Below, in pieces: positions 23,307 through 31,644 of a stretch of 33,469 bases of DNA. Below the pieces are notes generated by a model. The model saw nothing but the letters and a program-made list of their open reading frames with translations, was not told where the DNA came from and did no database searches. How positions within the stretch are numbered: position 1 is the first letter of the stretch; each line of letters opens with the position of its first letter. The stretch spans positions 1-33,469 of the forward strand of contig JAGNSI010000008.1 in the NCBI GenBank assembly GCA_017988135.1, written 5' to 3'. This DNA is from Pseudarcicella sp. (lineage in GTDB: Bacteria; Bacteroidota; Bacteroidia; Cytophagales; Spirosomataceae). A program made the translations under genes and the position numbers.

Positions 23307-24752
23307 ATGTTTAATTCATCAGTTTTTTTTAAATGTGTTTTTACTTTTGGCATTTCTTTCGCTTTCATTTTTAGTGGATGCTCCCAAAAAAGTTTTAATG
23401 CTTCTAGTATTAAATCATCTACAGATAATAATACGGCTAGTTCGGTTGTTACAAAACCAAATATTATTTTGATTTTTGCCGATGATTTGGGTTTTTATGA
23501 TACAGGTTTCAATGGCAGCAAAGTGTTTGAAACACCTGTACTTGACGCATTATCTAAAAAATCTTTGGTATTTGATCAAGCTTATGCTGGTGCTGGAAAT
23601 TGTGCTCCGAGTAGAGGTTGTTTGATGAGTGGCTTATATACGCCAAGGCATGGTATTTATGCTGTTGGAAGCACTTTGAGAGGGCCGGTTGCCAAAATGA
23701 AAACTGTACCTGTTGCCAATACTGAGTATTTGCGGTCTGATATAGTTACTATTGCCGAGTCTATGAAGGCAAATGGTTATGCCACAAGTATTTATGGTAA
23801 GTGGCATTTGGGTGAAGAGCCTACTACTGTTCCTACAGCTCAAGGTTTTGATGATTTTTTTGATAGTCGATTAGGTATTCAAAATACTAAACTAGACAAA
23901 CCAGATGACCCCAAAGGAATATATTCTTTAACCAAATCTACTATAGATTTTATTTCTACCAATAAAGACAAACCGTTTTTTACCATTATTTCGCACCATG
24001 CAATACATAGTCATTTGGAAGCAAGACCGTCTAGTATTGCCAAATTTATTGATAAAGGCTTGAGTGCTAATCAGGCTTTGTATGCGGGTTGTATTTACGA
24101 TTTAGATCATAGTGTAGGTTTAATATTGGCTAAATTAAAAGAATTGGGTTTAGAAGAAAATACTTTGATAGTTTTTACAAGTGATAATGGCTCTACAGGG
24201 CAATCTTCTCAAGAACCTTTGCGTGGTAATAAAGGTTGCTATTATGAAGGAGGAATTAGAGTGCCTTTCTTGGCTTATTGGCCAAGTCGCATCAAAGCAG
24301 GAGTCAATCATTCGCCAGTTATAAATCTTGACTTGTATCCGACCTTTACAGCAATAGGAGGGAAGCAAACTTTAAATTTGGATGGGGAGAATATTTTACC
24401 CATTTTAGAAGGTACTAAAGCCAACACTACTCGTGATAAATTGTTTTGGCATTTTCCTGGATATTTAAATGAACCAGTAACAAGAGGGCGTGACAATATT
24501 TTTAGGACTCGTCCTGTGACTACTATGAGAAAAGGTAATTGGAAAATACATCTTTATCACGAAGAATTTTTGGCAAATAATAAAGATTTTGATACTTCAG
24601 CCCAAAATGCTACTGAATTATTCGATTTGCAAAACGATGCTGGAGAGCGTACAAATTTGGCTTTATTAAATATGGCTAAAAATAAAGAGTTACTTAGTGA
24701 AGTGATGAATTGGCTGGATGAAACAAAAGCACCTTTACCAACGCTAAAGTAG
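23307..24752 (+). CDS. Type I sulfatase lipoprotein (Cys-type)
   Basis: The 481-aa protein starts with a lipoprotein signal (lipobox FSGC, lipidated Cys25) and a Ser/Asn-rich linker. The sulfatase domain shows metal-binding Asp59-Asp60 (IFADDLGFYDTG) and the formylglycine motif CAPSRGCLMSG with Cys99 as the residue to be oxidised. IYGKWHLGEE, SHHAIHSHLE and FTSDNGSTGQ are further active-site blocks. It would remove sulfate esters from glycans at the cell surface. Activity needs an anaerobic sulfatase-maturating enzyme or FGE encoded elsewhere. There is no SusCD pair nearby, so it is an orphan enzyme rather than part of a full polysaccharide locus. Confidence 0.92.
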   Translation: MFNSSVFFKCVFTFGISFAFIFSGCSQKSFNASSIKSSTDNNTASSVVTKPNIILIFADDLGFYDTGFNGSKVFETPVLDALSKKSLVFDQAYAGAGNCAPSRGCLMSGLYTPRHGIYAVGSTLRGPVAKMKTVPVANTEYLRSDIVTIAESMKANGYATSIYGKWHLGEEPTTVPTAQGFDDFFDSRLGIQNTKLDKPDDPKGIYSLTKSTIDFISTNKDKPFFTIISHHAIHSHLEARPSSIAKFIDKGLSANQALYAGCIYDLDHSVGLILAKLKELGLEENTLIVFTSDNGSTGQSSQEPLRGNKGCYYEGGIRVPFLAYWPSRIKAGVNHSPVINLDLYPTFTAIGGKQTLNLDGENILPILEGTKANTTRDKLFWHFPGYLNEPVTRGRDNIFRTRPVTTMRKGNWKIHLYHEEFLANNKDFDTSAQNATELFDLQNDAGERTNLALLNMAKNKELLSEVMNWLDETKAPLPTLK

Positions 24753-24761
24753 TATTACAAT

Positions 24762-24822
24762 AATACGTCTTAATGCTCTTAGTAGAAAAAAAATTTCTTA
24801 TGAGGGAGTATTAAGACGTATT
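24762..24822 (+). terminator. Terminator of the sulfatase gene, long nested hairpin
   Basis: A 13-bp perfect stem AATACGTCTTAAT (24762-24774) / ATTAAGACGTATT (24810-24822) lies 10 nt past the stop and is followed by a T-rich tract. The 35-nt interior can fold again through AGAAA/TTTCT, making it unusually long for an intrinsic terminator. Confidence 0.7.
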
Positions 24823-25184
24823 TTATTTTAAAATAGTTATTGGATATTATTTAAAACGCCAATTAATTGTTTTTTTAATAGCTCTTAAACATTTCAAAAG
24901 TACGGTCTTTTGTTGAAAACAATATCTCAATAAAGGTCTGTTATTGTTTCAAAATACAGTAATTGTGGCTTGGAATATGACGAAAATGGATTTAAAAAGT
25001 AGTTTTAAGTGTGTTTTATTAAAATTGCTAATCTTTTTTTTTGTTTTTAGAATTGAATTTTTTCGAAAGAATTCCGTTCTGGAAGCTTATAAAAATAGTA
25101 AATTTTCATATATCCAGAAATTTCAGAAGTTAAACTCAGCTCAAATTATTGCAAAAGAAATAGGGGAGAAGCTTTGATTTTGTG

Positions 25185-25213
25185 TTGAGCTTGTATAAAA
25201 ATAACTAATTTTG
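25185..25213 (+). promoter_or_regulatory. Promoter of the glycosyltransferase gene
   Basis: TTG at 25185-25187 and TAATTTTG at 25206-25213 have an 18-nt spacer, a full match to the Bacteroidota consensus. The leader would be about 25 nt. Confidence 0.6.
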
Positions 25214-25242
25214 CGTTGTATTGTTTAGCAAAAAATGTTTAG

Positions 25243-26382
25243 ATGAAGTACGTCACTATAGTAAATCGGCATTACCCACCCAGTCCAGGAATAACAGGCG
25301 AGGCAGCTTGGGACTTGGCAAAGCACTTAATAGAATGTCATCAAATAACACCTATAATCATACACATTTCTCGGAATTATCATGGAGGAGGAGCTATTAG
25401 GCAGCCTATAGGTGAAATTCATTCTATTCGAACTATTTATAAAGGAGAAAATGAAGGACTGAAAATTCTAGCAGGCTTTTGCGATGGTTTGTTTTTGATT
25501 TTCAAAACATTGTTAGTAAAGAAAGGTCCTGTAATAGTGATGACAAGTCCACCTTTATTGCCATTTTGGGCAAACTGGTTTTTTAAATTGTTTCAAACCA
25601 AATGGCTATTATGGTCTATGGATCTTTTTCCTGAAGGTTTTGTTGCAACAAATACTATCTCAAAAAACAATCTATTCTATCGGTTTTTTCAAAAGGCTTC
25701 ATACACTTGGTCGCCCCAAAAAATCATTTCTTTGGGTGAAAATCAAGCCAATTATTTGAATAAATTATATCAAAAAAATTTAGAAACCATTGTTTTACCT
25801 TGTGGTGTACTCATCAATCAAGAAAAAGATAATCAGCCACCTGAGTGGAAAAAAGATGACAATAAAATATATTTTGGTTATTGTGGTAATTTAGGAGACC
25901 CACATTCAGAAGATTTTTTGATTGATTTTATCAAACATATAAATCCATCTGAGCATCATTTAATATTGGCGATATATGGAAAAAAAGCTAACAAAGTCTT
26001 AGAATTTGCTAAAAATATAATGGGCATCACTATTTTGACCAATGTTCCTAGAGCTCAACTTCATTTTATAGATATACATTTGGTAAGTTTGCAAGCAGAA
26101 TGGACTCATATTGCTGTGCCCTCAAAGGCGGTAAGTTCTGTATGTGCAGGTGGAGCTATACTTTTTTGTGGTAAAAAAGAGAGTGATACATGGCATTTGC
26201 TACAAGATGCGGCTTGGCATATAGATATTGAAAAAAACATTAACGAAGAAGTAAAGTGTTTCTTTGAAAACATAAGTATTCAAGCTATGCAAAGCAAAAA
26301 ACACAATGCTGAAATATTATCTCAAAACCTTCAAACAATCATGAAAAATGCTTATTCCCAAATAGCAAATGAAGCTGAATAA
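25243..26382 (+). CDS. GT4-like glycosyltransferase (WcaI-type)
   Basis: The 379-aa protein has a GT-B layout. The N-terminal half begins VTIVNRHYPPSPGITGEAAWDLAKHL, with the glycine-containing turn typical of an acceptor domain, and VIVMTSPPLLPFWANWFF (membrane-apposed helix). The C-terminal half has FGYCGNLGDPHSEDFLIDFI and VPSKAVSSVCAGGAILF, typical of the nucleotide-sugar site. The pattern resembles WcaI-like transferases of exopolysaccharide pathways. No other polysaccharide-synthesis genes are near, so its product is unknown. It is a single gene with its own promoter and a bidirectional terminator. Confidence 0.8.
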   Translation: MKYVTIVNRHYPPSPGITGEAAWDLAKHLIECHQITPIIIHISRNYHGGGAIRQPIGEIHSIRTIYKGENEGLKILAGFCDGLFLIFKTLLVKKGPVIVMTSPPLLPFWANWFFKLFQTKWLLWSMDLFPEGFVATNTISKNNLFYRFFQKASYTWSPQKIISLGENQANYLNKLYQKNLETIVLPCGVLINQEKDNQPPEWKKDDNKIYFGYCGNLGDPHSEDFLIDFIKHINPSEHHLILAIYGKKANKVLEFAKNIMGITILTNVPRAQLHFIDIHLVSLQAEWTHIAVPSKAVSSVCAGGAILFCGKKESDTWHLLQDAAWHIDIEKNINEEVKCFFENISIQAMQSKKHNAEILSQNLQTIMKNAYSQIANEAE

Positions 26383-26461
26383 CAGCTTTTTTGTTTGTAA
26401 AAACTTTGGAATTATTTTGGGGGGAAATTAATTAATAATGTTTGATATAATCTGTGTATCA

Positions 26462-26498
26462 AAAAAGGCTGTCAAGAAATTTTCTGGACAGCCTTTTT
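26462..26498. terminator. Bidirectional terminator between glycosyltransferase gene and carB
   Basis: The perfect 12-bp stem AAAAAGGCTGTC (26462-26473) / GACAGCCTTTTT (26487-26498) has a 13-nt loop and A and T runs on both sides. It lies between convergent genes and can serve both. Confidence 0.88.
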
Positions 26499-26503
26499 GT
26501 TTT

Positions 26504-29347
26504 TTATTTACTTAAATAGAGATTTCGTTCTCCGTAAATTTTACGGAAATAATCATCTTTAAGAGAATCTATGAAATAGATGGCTTCTCCAGTTGATTTC
26601 ATTTCAGGTCCAAGCTCCATATTTACATTAGGGAACTTGTTGAATGAGAATACTGGAATCTTTATAGCGTAACCTTTTTTGATGGGCTTAAAATCAAAAT
26701 CTTTAACTTTTTTGTCACCAAGCATTACCTTAGTTGCGTAATTAACGTACGGCTCTTGATAAGCTTTACAGATAAAAGGAACTGTTCTAGAAGCACGTGG
26801 ATTAGCTTCAATGATATAAACAATTTCGTCTTTTACTGCAAATTGAATATTAAGCAAACCTACAGTTTTTAAAGCAACTGCAATTTTTTTGGTATGCTCT
26901 TCAATTTGTTTGATAACATTCTCTGATAAGTCAAATGGTGGAAGTACCGAATGCGAATCGCCAGAGTGGATACCTGCAGGCTCTATATGCTCCATAATGC
27001 CTATGATATATACATCTTCACCGTCGCAAATGGCATCTGCCTCGGCTTCTATGGCATTTTCAAGGAAGTGATCGAGTAGTATTTTATTGCCTGGAATATC
27101 TCTCAATATATCTACTACATGTTGCTCTAACTCTTGTTCGTTGATAACGATTTTCATTGATTGTCCGCCCAATACATACGATGGTCTTACCAATAGTGGA
27201 TAGCCCAACGTTCTTCCCAATTCAACAGCATTATCAGCGTCTTCGCAAACACCAAATTTTGGAAAAGGAATATTGTTTTCTTGTAATAATGCTGAAAAAG
27301 CTCCACGGTCTTCAGCCAAATCAAGTGCCTCAAATGACGTTCCTATTATTTTTATACCATGTTTGGTAAGCTTCTCTGCTAACTTCAGAGCGGTTTGTCC
27401 TCCCAATTGAACGATTACACCTTCTGGTTTTTCGTGTTGAATAATATCGTAAACATGCTCCCAAAATACAGGTTCGAAGTACAATTTATCAGCAATATCA
27501 AAGTCTGTTGAAACCGTTTCGGGATTTGAGTTTATCATAATGGCTTCGTAGCCAGCTTCTTTTGCTGCCAGAATACCATGCACGCATGAGTAGTCAAACT
27601 CAATTCCTTGACCTATTCTGTTTGGTCCTGAGCCCAATACTACAACCTTTTTCTTGTCGGTTTTTATCGACTCATTATCCAAGGTAGCTGAACCTTGTGA
27701 AAATGTAGAATAAAAATAAGGTGTTTTTGCTTCAAATTCTGCAGCACAAGTATCTACGCATTTGTAGATTCTTTGTATGCCCAGTCCATTTCTTTTATCG
27801 TAAACTTCAGATTCTAAGCATTTCAAAGAATAAGCTATTTGTCTATCTGCAAATCCTTTGTGTTTAGCTTCTTCCAGCAATTCTTTGGTTACGGTTTGGA
27901 GTGAATATTTCTCCATTTCGTTTTCCAATCTTACCAAATCTTCTATTTGGTACAAAAACCATTTGTCAATTTTAGTGGTTTGTTGAATGGTTTTGAAAGA
28001 AATGCCCATTTTGAAGGCATCATAAATATGGAAAAGACGGTTCCACGATGGATTTGCCAAAGAATGCATAATGGCATCTTGGTCTTTCAATCCTTTGCCA
28101 TCTGCACCAAGCCCGTTTCTTTTTATTTCTAATGACTGACAAGCTTTTTGTAAGGCTTCTTGGAAGTTTCTGCCGATACCCATTGTTTCGCCAACAGATT
28201 TCATTTGCAAACCTAAACTTTTGTCTGCCCCTTTGAATTTGTCAAAATTCCAACGAGGAACTTTTACAATTACATAGTCTATTGCAGGTTCAAAAAACGC
28301 TGAGGTAGATCCCGTAATAGCGTTTGTCAATTCGTCAAGATTATAGCCAATTGCCATTTTTGCAGCAATTTTAGCAATAGGGTAGCCCGTGGCTTTAGAT
28401 GCCAAAGCAGAAGACCTAGATACTCTAGGGTTTATTTCTATGGCTATTATATCGTCAGTATCTGGGTTCAATGAAAACTGCACGTTGCAACCTCCAGCAA
28501 ACTGCCCAATGGCGTTCATCATCTTGATAGACATGTCACGCATTTTTTGATAAATCGTGTCTGGCAAGGTCATGGCAGGAGCTACTGTTATAGAGTCTCC
28601 TGTGTGAATACCCATAGGGTCAAAATTTTCTATGGTACAAATGATTATTACGTTGCCGATATTGTCACGTAGTAATTCTAGTTCATATTCTTTCCAGCCC
28701 ATAATAGATTGCTCTACCAATACTTCGTGGGTAGGAGAGGCGTGCAAGCCTTTGTTTAGTGCGGCATCAAAGTCTTTAGGGTCGTGAACGAAACCGCCAC
28801 CTGTTCCTCCTAATGTGAAAGAAGGGCGAATTACCAACGGAAAGCCCGTTTCTTGTGCTATTTCTTTGCCTTCTAGAAATGATTTAGCGGTACGTCCTTT
28901 ACATACACCTACGCCAATTTCTAGCATTTTCAACCTGAATTTTTCTCTATCTTCAGTTGTTTCTATAGCTTTTATGTCTACGCCTATTAAACGTACATTG
29001 TATTTTTCCCAAATACCTGAGGCGTCGCAATCTATTGCCAAGTTCAAGGCAGTTTGTCCGCCCATTGTAGGTAATACTGCGTCTATAGGTTGCCCAATGG
29101 AAATATGTTTTTCAAGAATTTCGACAATCGAATTCTTATCTAATGGCTTCAGATATACATGATCAGCATTGAGCGGGTCTGTCATGATAGTAGCTGGGTT
29201 AGAATTGATGAGCGATACAATGATACCCTCCTCACGCAACGAACGTGCTGCTTGAGAACCAGAATAGTCGAATTCGCATGCTTGACCAATTACAATTGGG
29301 CCTGAGCCAATGATTAGAACGGATTTGATAGATAAATCTTTAGGCAC
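26504..29347 (-). CDS. carB: Carbamoyl-phosphate synthase large subunit, short form
   Basis: The 947-aa protein contains both duplicated halves of CarB: an N-terminal preATP-grasp and ATP-grasp unit (GSGPIVIGQACEFDYSG near 14; FTLGGTGGGF near 177) and a second one (VLGSGPNRIGQGIEFDYS near 571; YVLGGQSM near 717). It uses ammonia from CarA's glutaminase, bicarbonate and two ATP to make carbamoyl phosphate for pyrimidine and arginine synthesis. It ends right after the second synthetase unit, about where the C-terminal MGS-like allosteric domain begins in the 1073-aa E. coli enzyme, so that domain is missing. carA is not in the window. A candidate -7 element lies 123 nt upstream. Confidence 0.95.
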   Translation of the reverse strand: MPKDLSIKSVLIIGSGPIVIGQACEFDYSGSQAARSLREEGIIVSLINSNPATIMTDPLNADHVYLKPLDKNSIVEILEKHISIGQPIDAVLPTMGGQTALNLAIDCDASGIWEKYNVRLIGVDIKAIETTEDREKFRLKMLEIGVGVCKGRTAKSFLEGKEIAQETGFPLVIRPSFTLGGTGGGFVHDPKDFDAALNKGLHASPTHEVLVEQSIMGWKEYELELLRDNIGNVIIICTIENFDPMGIHTGDSITVAPAMTLPDTIYQKMRDMSIKMMNAIGQFAGGCNVQFSLNPDTDDIIAIEINPRVSRSSALASKATGYPIAKIAAKMAIGYNLDELTNAITGSTSAFFEPAIDYVIVKVPRWNFDKFKGADKSLGLQMKSVGETMGIGRNFQEALQKACQSLEIKRNGLGADGKGLKDQDAIMHSLANPSWNRLFHIYDAFKMGISFKTIQQTTKIDKWFLYQIEDLVRLENEMEKYSLQTVTKELLEEAKHKGFADRQIAYSLKCLESEVYDKRNGLGIQRIYKCVDTCAAEFEAKTPYFYSTFSQGSATLDNESIKTDKKKVVVLGSGPNRIGQGIEFDYSCVHGILAAKEAGYEAIMINSNPETVSTDFDIADKLYFEPVFWEHVYDIIQHEKPEGVIVQLGGQTALKLAEKLTKHGIKIIGTSFEALDLAEDRGAFSALLQENNIPFPKFGVCEDADNAVELGRTLGYPLLVRPSYVLGGQSMKIVINEQELEQHVVDILRDIPGNKILLDHFLENAIEAEADAICDGEDVYIIGIMEHIEPAGIHSGDSHSVLPPFDLSENVIKQIEEHTKKIAVALKTVGLLNIQFAVKDEIVYIIEANPRASRTVPFICKAYQEPYVNYATKVMLGDKKVKDFDFKPIKKGYAIKIPVFSFNKFPNVNMELGPEMKSTGEAIYFIDSLKDDYFRKIYGERNLYLSK

Positions 29348-29469
29348 TTTTTTCGATTTGAATTTTGACTTATAATCTCAAGGATTGTTTAGCCAATAAG
29401 TTGAAAAATATAGAAACAATTTTGATAGTTTGTAAGCATTACAAATGCAATGTTTACTCTAAAATTGTA

Positions 29470-29477
29470 CAAAGTTA
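29470..29477 (-). promoter_or_regulatory. Candidate -7 element of carB
   Basis: The minus strand reads TAACTTTG, a full TAnnTTTG match, giving a leader of about 116 nt. No TTG is present at -33. A small hairpin GCATT-ACA-AATGC (29436-29448) lies in the leader. Confidence 0.35.
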
Positions 29478-29546
29478 ATAGAAATGAGGGAATTTTAAAC
29501 GATGAAATTTAATTGATTTAAAGGATTTTTTTTTAAAATAAAAAAT

Positions 29547-30278
29547 TTAACATTCTGAAAGAGCTTTGCATTCTCTCAAATACAGTTGAATGGTGTTTTC
29601 TAAACCCAAATACAATGCATCGCAAATCAACGCATGCCCTATAGATACTTCTAACAATTGTGGAATGTTTTGTTGAAAAAAGCGGAGGTTTTCTAGGCTT
29701 AAATCATGACCAGCGTTGATCCCTAGCCCGATATTGTTGGCTATTTGGGCGGATTCAATAAATTTTTGAATGGCTTGTGCTTTGTTTGTAACATAATGTT
29801 CAGCATAAGGTTCAGTGTACAATTCTATTCTATCGGTGCCTGTTTCCTTTGCTCCTTCTATCATTCTTGGGTCAGCATCTACAAAAATAGACGTTCTTAT
29901 GCCAGCAGAATGGAATTGAGCTATCAAGTCGGTCAATAAAGATTTATTTTGTAAGGTGTCCCAGCCTGCATTGGATGTTACAGCCCCCAATACATCGGGA
30001 ACGAGTGTTACCTGAGCAGGGCGGGTAGCTAATACCAATTCTACAAATTTTTTCTCGGTAGGGTTACCTTCAATATTAAATTCAGTGCTGATGTTTTCTT
30101 TTAATAGATAAACATCGCTGTATCTTATGTGTCTTTCGTCTGGACGTGGGTGTACGGTGATGCCTTCGGCTCCGAAGCGTTCGCAGTCAAGTGCTACTTT
30201 CAGCAGGTCAGGATTGTTGCCTCCTCTCGAATTGCGCAAGGTAGCTATTTTGTTGATATTTACACTTAATCTTGTCAT
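29547..30278 (-). CDS. pdxJ: Pyridoxine 5'-phosphate synthase
   Basis: The 243-aa TIM-barrel protein starts [19 protein letters not shown] and contains [17 protein letters not shown] (about 35-51), a phosphate- and substrate-binding block of Pdx[14 protein letters not shown] and [17 protein letters not shown] near the C-terminus complete the family pattern. It condenses 1-deoxyxylulose 5-phosphate with 3-amino-2-oxopropyl phosphate to give pyridoxine 5'-phosphate (DXP-dependent vitamin B6 route). It is 15 nt after the DUF4293 gene and probably co-transcribed with it. Confidence 0.96.
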   Translation of the reverse strand: MTRLSVNINKIATLRNSRGGNNPDLLKVALDCERFGAEGITVHPRPDERHIRYSDVYLLKENISTEFNIEGNPTEKKFVELVLATRPAQVTLVPDVLGAVTSNAGWDTLQNKSLLTDLIAQFHSAGIRTSIFVDADPRMIEGAKETGTDRIELYTEPYAEHYVTNKAQAIQKFIESAQIANNIGLGINAGHDLSLENLRFFQQNIPQLLEVSIGHALICDALYLGLENTIQLYLRECKALSEC

Positions 30279-30293
30279 GACGTTTACTATGGC

Positions 30294-30770
30294 TTATCTC
30301 ATTCTGTCGGCAGATTTTACCAACATTTCATCTCTTCGTATCATTCTGTTTGCCAGCATGTTGAATAGCATTCCTAGTCCAGCAGCAATAAATCCTATTT
30401 GATAATGCCCTTGGTTGTTAGGTTCAAAAATAGGTATCCCGACTTTGAATACGTGATAAAATATTGTTCCTATCAATACGGCAATTAAAACAGTGTTTAC
30501 AACTCCCAATGTCATTTGTAAAATTCTTTTTTTGTATTGTGTCAATGAAAATGCAGCCACACATGCGATAATAATAGAAAGTATTGCAATGTAAGGAGTA
30601 TTGTTTTCACTTACAGAGGTGTTGTTGATGAAATGTTCGAGAGAAAAAGAGGTTAAAACTATTTTTTCTGTGCCATTTGTACTTATTTTTTCCCAAAGAG
30701 GCATTGCTGCTACTACTAACATGGCTATGGAAACTCCCGCTAAAAACAAAGTTTGAATACGTTGAAACAT
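30294..30770 (-). CDS. DUF4293-family four-helix membrane protein
   Basis: The 158-aa protein has four hydrophobic segments (about 6-25, 58-78, 85-107 and 124-143) and the family start MFQRIQTLFLAGV. A positively charged tail (RMIRRDEMLVKSADRMR) follows the last helix. DUF4293 is a Bacteroidota family of unknown function. The gene precedes pdxJ by 15 nt. A TAACTTTG -7 element lies 44 nt upstream on the minus strand. Confidence 0.82.
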   Translation of the reverse strand: MFQRIQTLFLAGVSIAMLVVAAMPLWEKISTNGTEKIVLTSFSLEHFINNTSVSENNTPYIAILSIIIACVAAFSLTQYKKRILQMTLGVVNTVLIAVLIGTIFYHVFKVGIPIFEPNNQGHYQIGFIAAGLGMLFNMLANRMIRRDEMLVKSADRMR

Positions 30771-30813
30771 ATTTTTAATTTTTATATTATCGAAATAATT
30801 GTTATTCTATTTA

Positions 30814-30821
30814 CAAAGTTA
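30814..30821 (-). promoter_or_regulatory. Candidate -7 element of the DUF4293-pdxJ operon
   Basis: The minus strand reads TAACTTTG, a full TAnnTTTG match, 43 nt before the start codon. The -33 position lacks a clear TTG. Confidence 0.4.
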
Positions 30822-30874
30822 AAAAAACAAGTCAGAGATATTGAAAGCCTACTACTAAATCTTTTTGAAATTAT

Positions 30875-31423
30875 TTATGAAAGGAAAAATAAAAAAATCA
30901 AAGGGAATATCAGTCCTGCAAGTGCCAGTTTCCAGCCTTTTTTACTGAAACTTTGTTCACCTTTTTTATACATCATCGTTCCTGTGACAGCTATTACTAT
31001 AAGTGCAATGGCAAAAATGTCGGAATAATATATCCACCAATTGCTACTATTCATGTGCAATTTCATAGTATGCGAAATAAAAGGTGTTTTTTTATAAACT
31101 ATCATTTCGCCTTTACCGGTAGTTTTATTGAGTTCAATATCATGTTTTTCCAATGATATTTTGATAATATTTTCTTTGGTATTTATTCTTCTAAATTTGT
31201 CTTCTATACCCCATTTTTTCATTAAATCTTTGGCAAAGTCTTCATTGATTTCGTTTTCGTTGGTGGGTAAAGTGGTGCTTACTTGCTTTGTTTCAACAAC
31301 ATATTTTTCGGGATGCCACATATTTCTGTGGTTTTGTAAAATTCCTGAAAAAGAAAAAGAAATTATTAAGCCAATAAAAAAATAGCCTAAATCACGGTGA
31401 AGGGTTCTTGAATTATATTTCAT
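30875..31423 (-). CDS. PepSY-associated membrane-helix protein
   Basis: The 182-aa protein begins LHRDLGYFFIGLIISFSFSGI, an N-terminal membrane helix typical of PepSY-associated (iron-reductase-like) proteins. A soluble stretch (about 35-130), and two further hydrophobic segments (about 130-150 and 164-181) follow, with a KLHMNSSNWW motif before the second. Relatives are often linked to siderophore or metal reduction, but the short length and lack of a full PepSY pair leave the function open. It is a single gene; a candidate promoter (TACTTTTG, 31477-31484) lies upstream. Confidence 0.75.
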   Translation of the reverse strand: MKYNSRTLHRDLGYFFIGLIISFSFSGILQNHRNMWHPEKYVVETKQVSTTLPTNENEINEDFAKDLMKKWGIEDKFRRINTKENIIKISLEKHDIELNKTTGKGEMIVYKKTPFISHTMKLHMNSSNWWIYYSDIFAIALIVIAVTGTMMYKKGEQSFSKKGWKLALAGLIFPLIFLFFLS

Positions 31424-31476
31424 GTGTTTTTATGAATGGAGTAAATACGAAAAATTTTCATACCATATTTATAAAG

Positions 31477-31503
31477 CAAAAGTATAAATTTTTTTTTAGA
31501 CAA
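31477..31503 (-). promoter_or_regulatory. Candidate promoter of the PepSY-associated gene
   Basis: The minus strand has TACTTTTG at 31477-31484 and TTG at 31501-31503 with a 16-nt spacer, a little short. The leader would be about 45 nt. Confidence 0.4.
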
Positions 31504-31581
31504 TAGTCCATTTCGTAAATTTGTAAAAATTGAAAAAAATGGAGATGAAAGAATTAAATTTTACTAAACCTTTATTTTTTG

Positions 31582-31589
31582 TAATTTTG
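31582..31589 (+). promoter_or_regulatory. Candidate -7 element of aspS
   Basis: TAATTTTG matches TAnnTTTG, giving a leader of roughly 50 nt. A second full match, TAAATTTG, lies at 31516-31523. Neither has a TTG at the right distance. Confidence 0.35.
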
Positions 31590-31622
31590 ATAGAAATATA
31601 AATTTTTAGAATAATCAAATAC

Positions 31623-31635
31623 AGGGCAACGCCCT
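31623..31635 (+). other. Small GC-rich hairpin in the aspS leader
   Basis: AGGGC (31623-31627) and GCCCT (31631-31635) pair around the 3-nt loop AAC. The hairpin ends 9 nt before the aspS ATG, where it could influence ribosome access. It stands out because the surrounding 150 nt are almost all A and T. Confidence 0.5.
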
Positions 31636-31644
31636 ATTAAAAAT

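Larger units (their letters stand above)
24753..25242. other. 490-nt region between the sulfatase and glycosyltransferase genes
   Basis: It contains the sulfatase terminator and, at the right end, the promoter of the glycosyltransferase gene. A 66-codon open frame (ATG 24977, stop ending 25177) with one hydrophobic stretch (CVLLKLLIFFFVF) is present, but no family resemblance or ribosome-binding context supports it as a gene. The rest is featureless AT-rich DNA. Confidence 0.5.

Noticed and set aside
24977-25177. A 66-codon open frame with one hydrophobic stretch between the sulfatase and glycosyltransferase genes
   Set aside because: No family resemblance, no ribosome-binding or promoter context, and composition like the surrounding noncoding DNA. 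It is mentioned only in the region entry.
26441-26463. Inverted repeat TTTGATA-N9-TATCAAA next to the terminator between the glycosyltransferase gene and carB
   Set aside because: Short and A/T-only in effect, spacing unlike a Crp/Fnr site, and located between two converging gene ends where an operator would have nothing to control.
29436-29448. Small hairpin GCATT-ACA-AATGC in the carB leader as a pyrimidine or arginine control site
   Set aside because: Five base pairs only, and no resemblance to a known PyrR or ArgR target that I can support.
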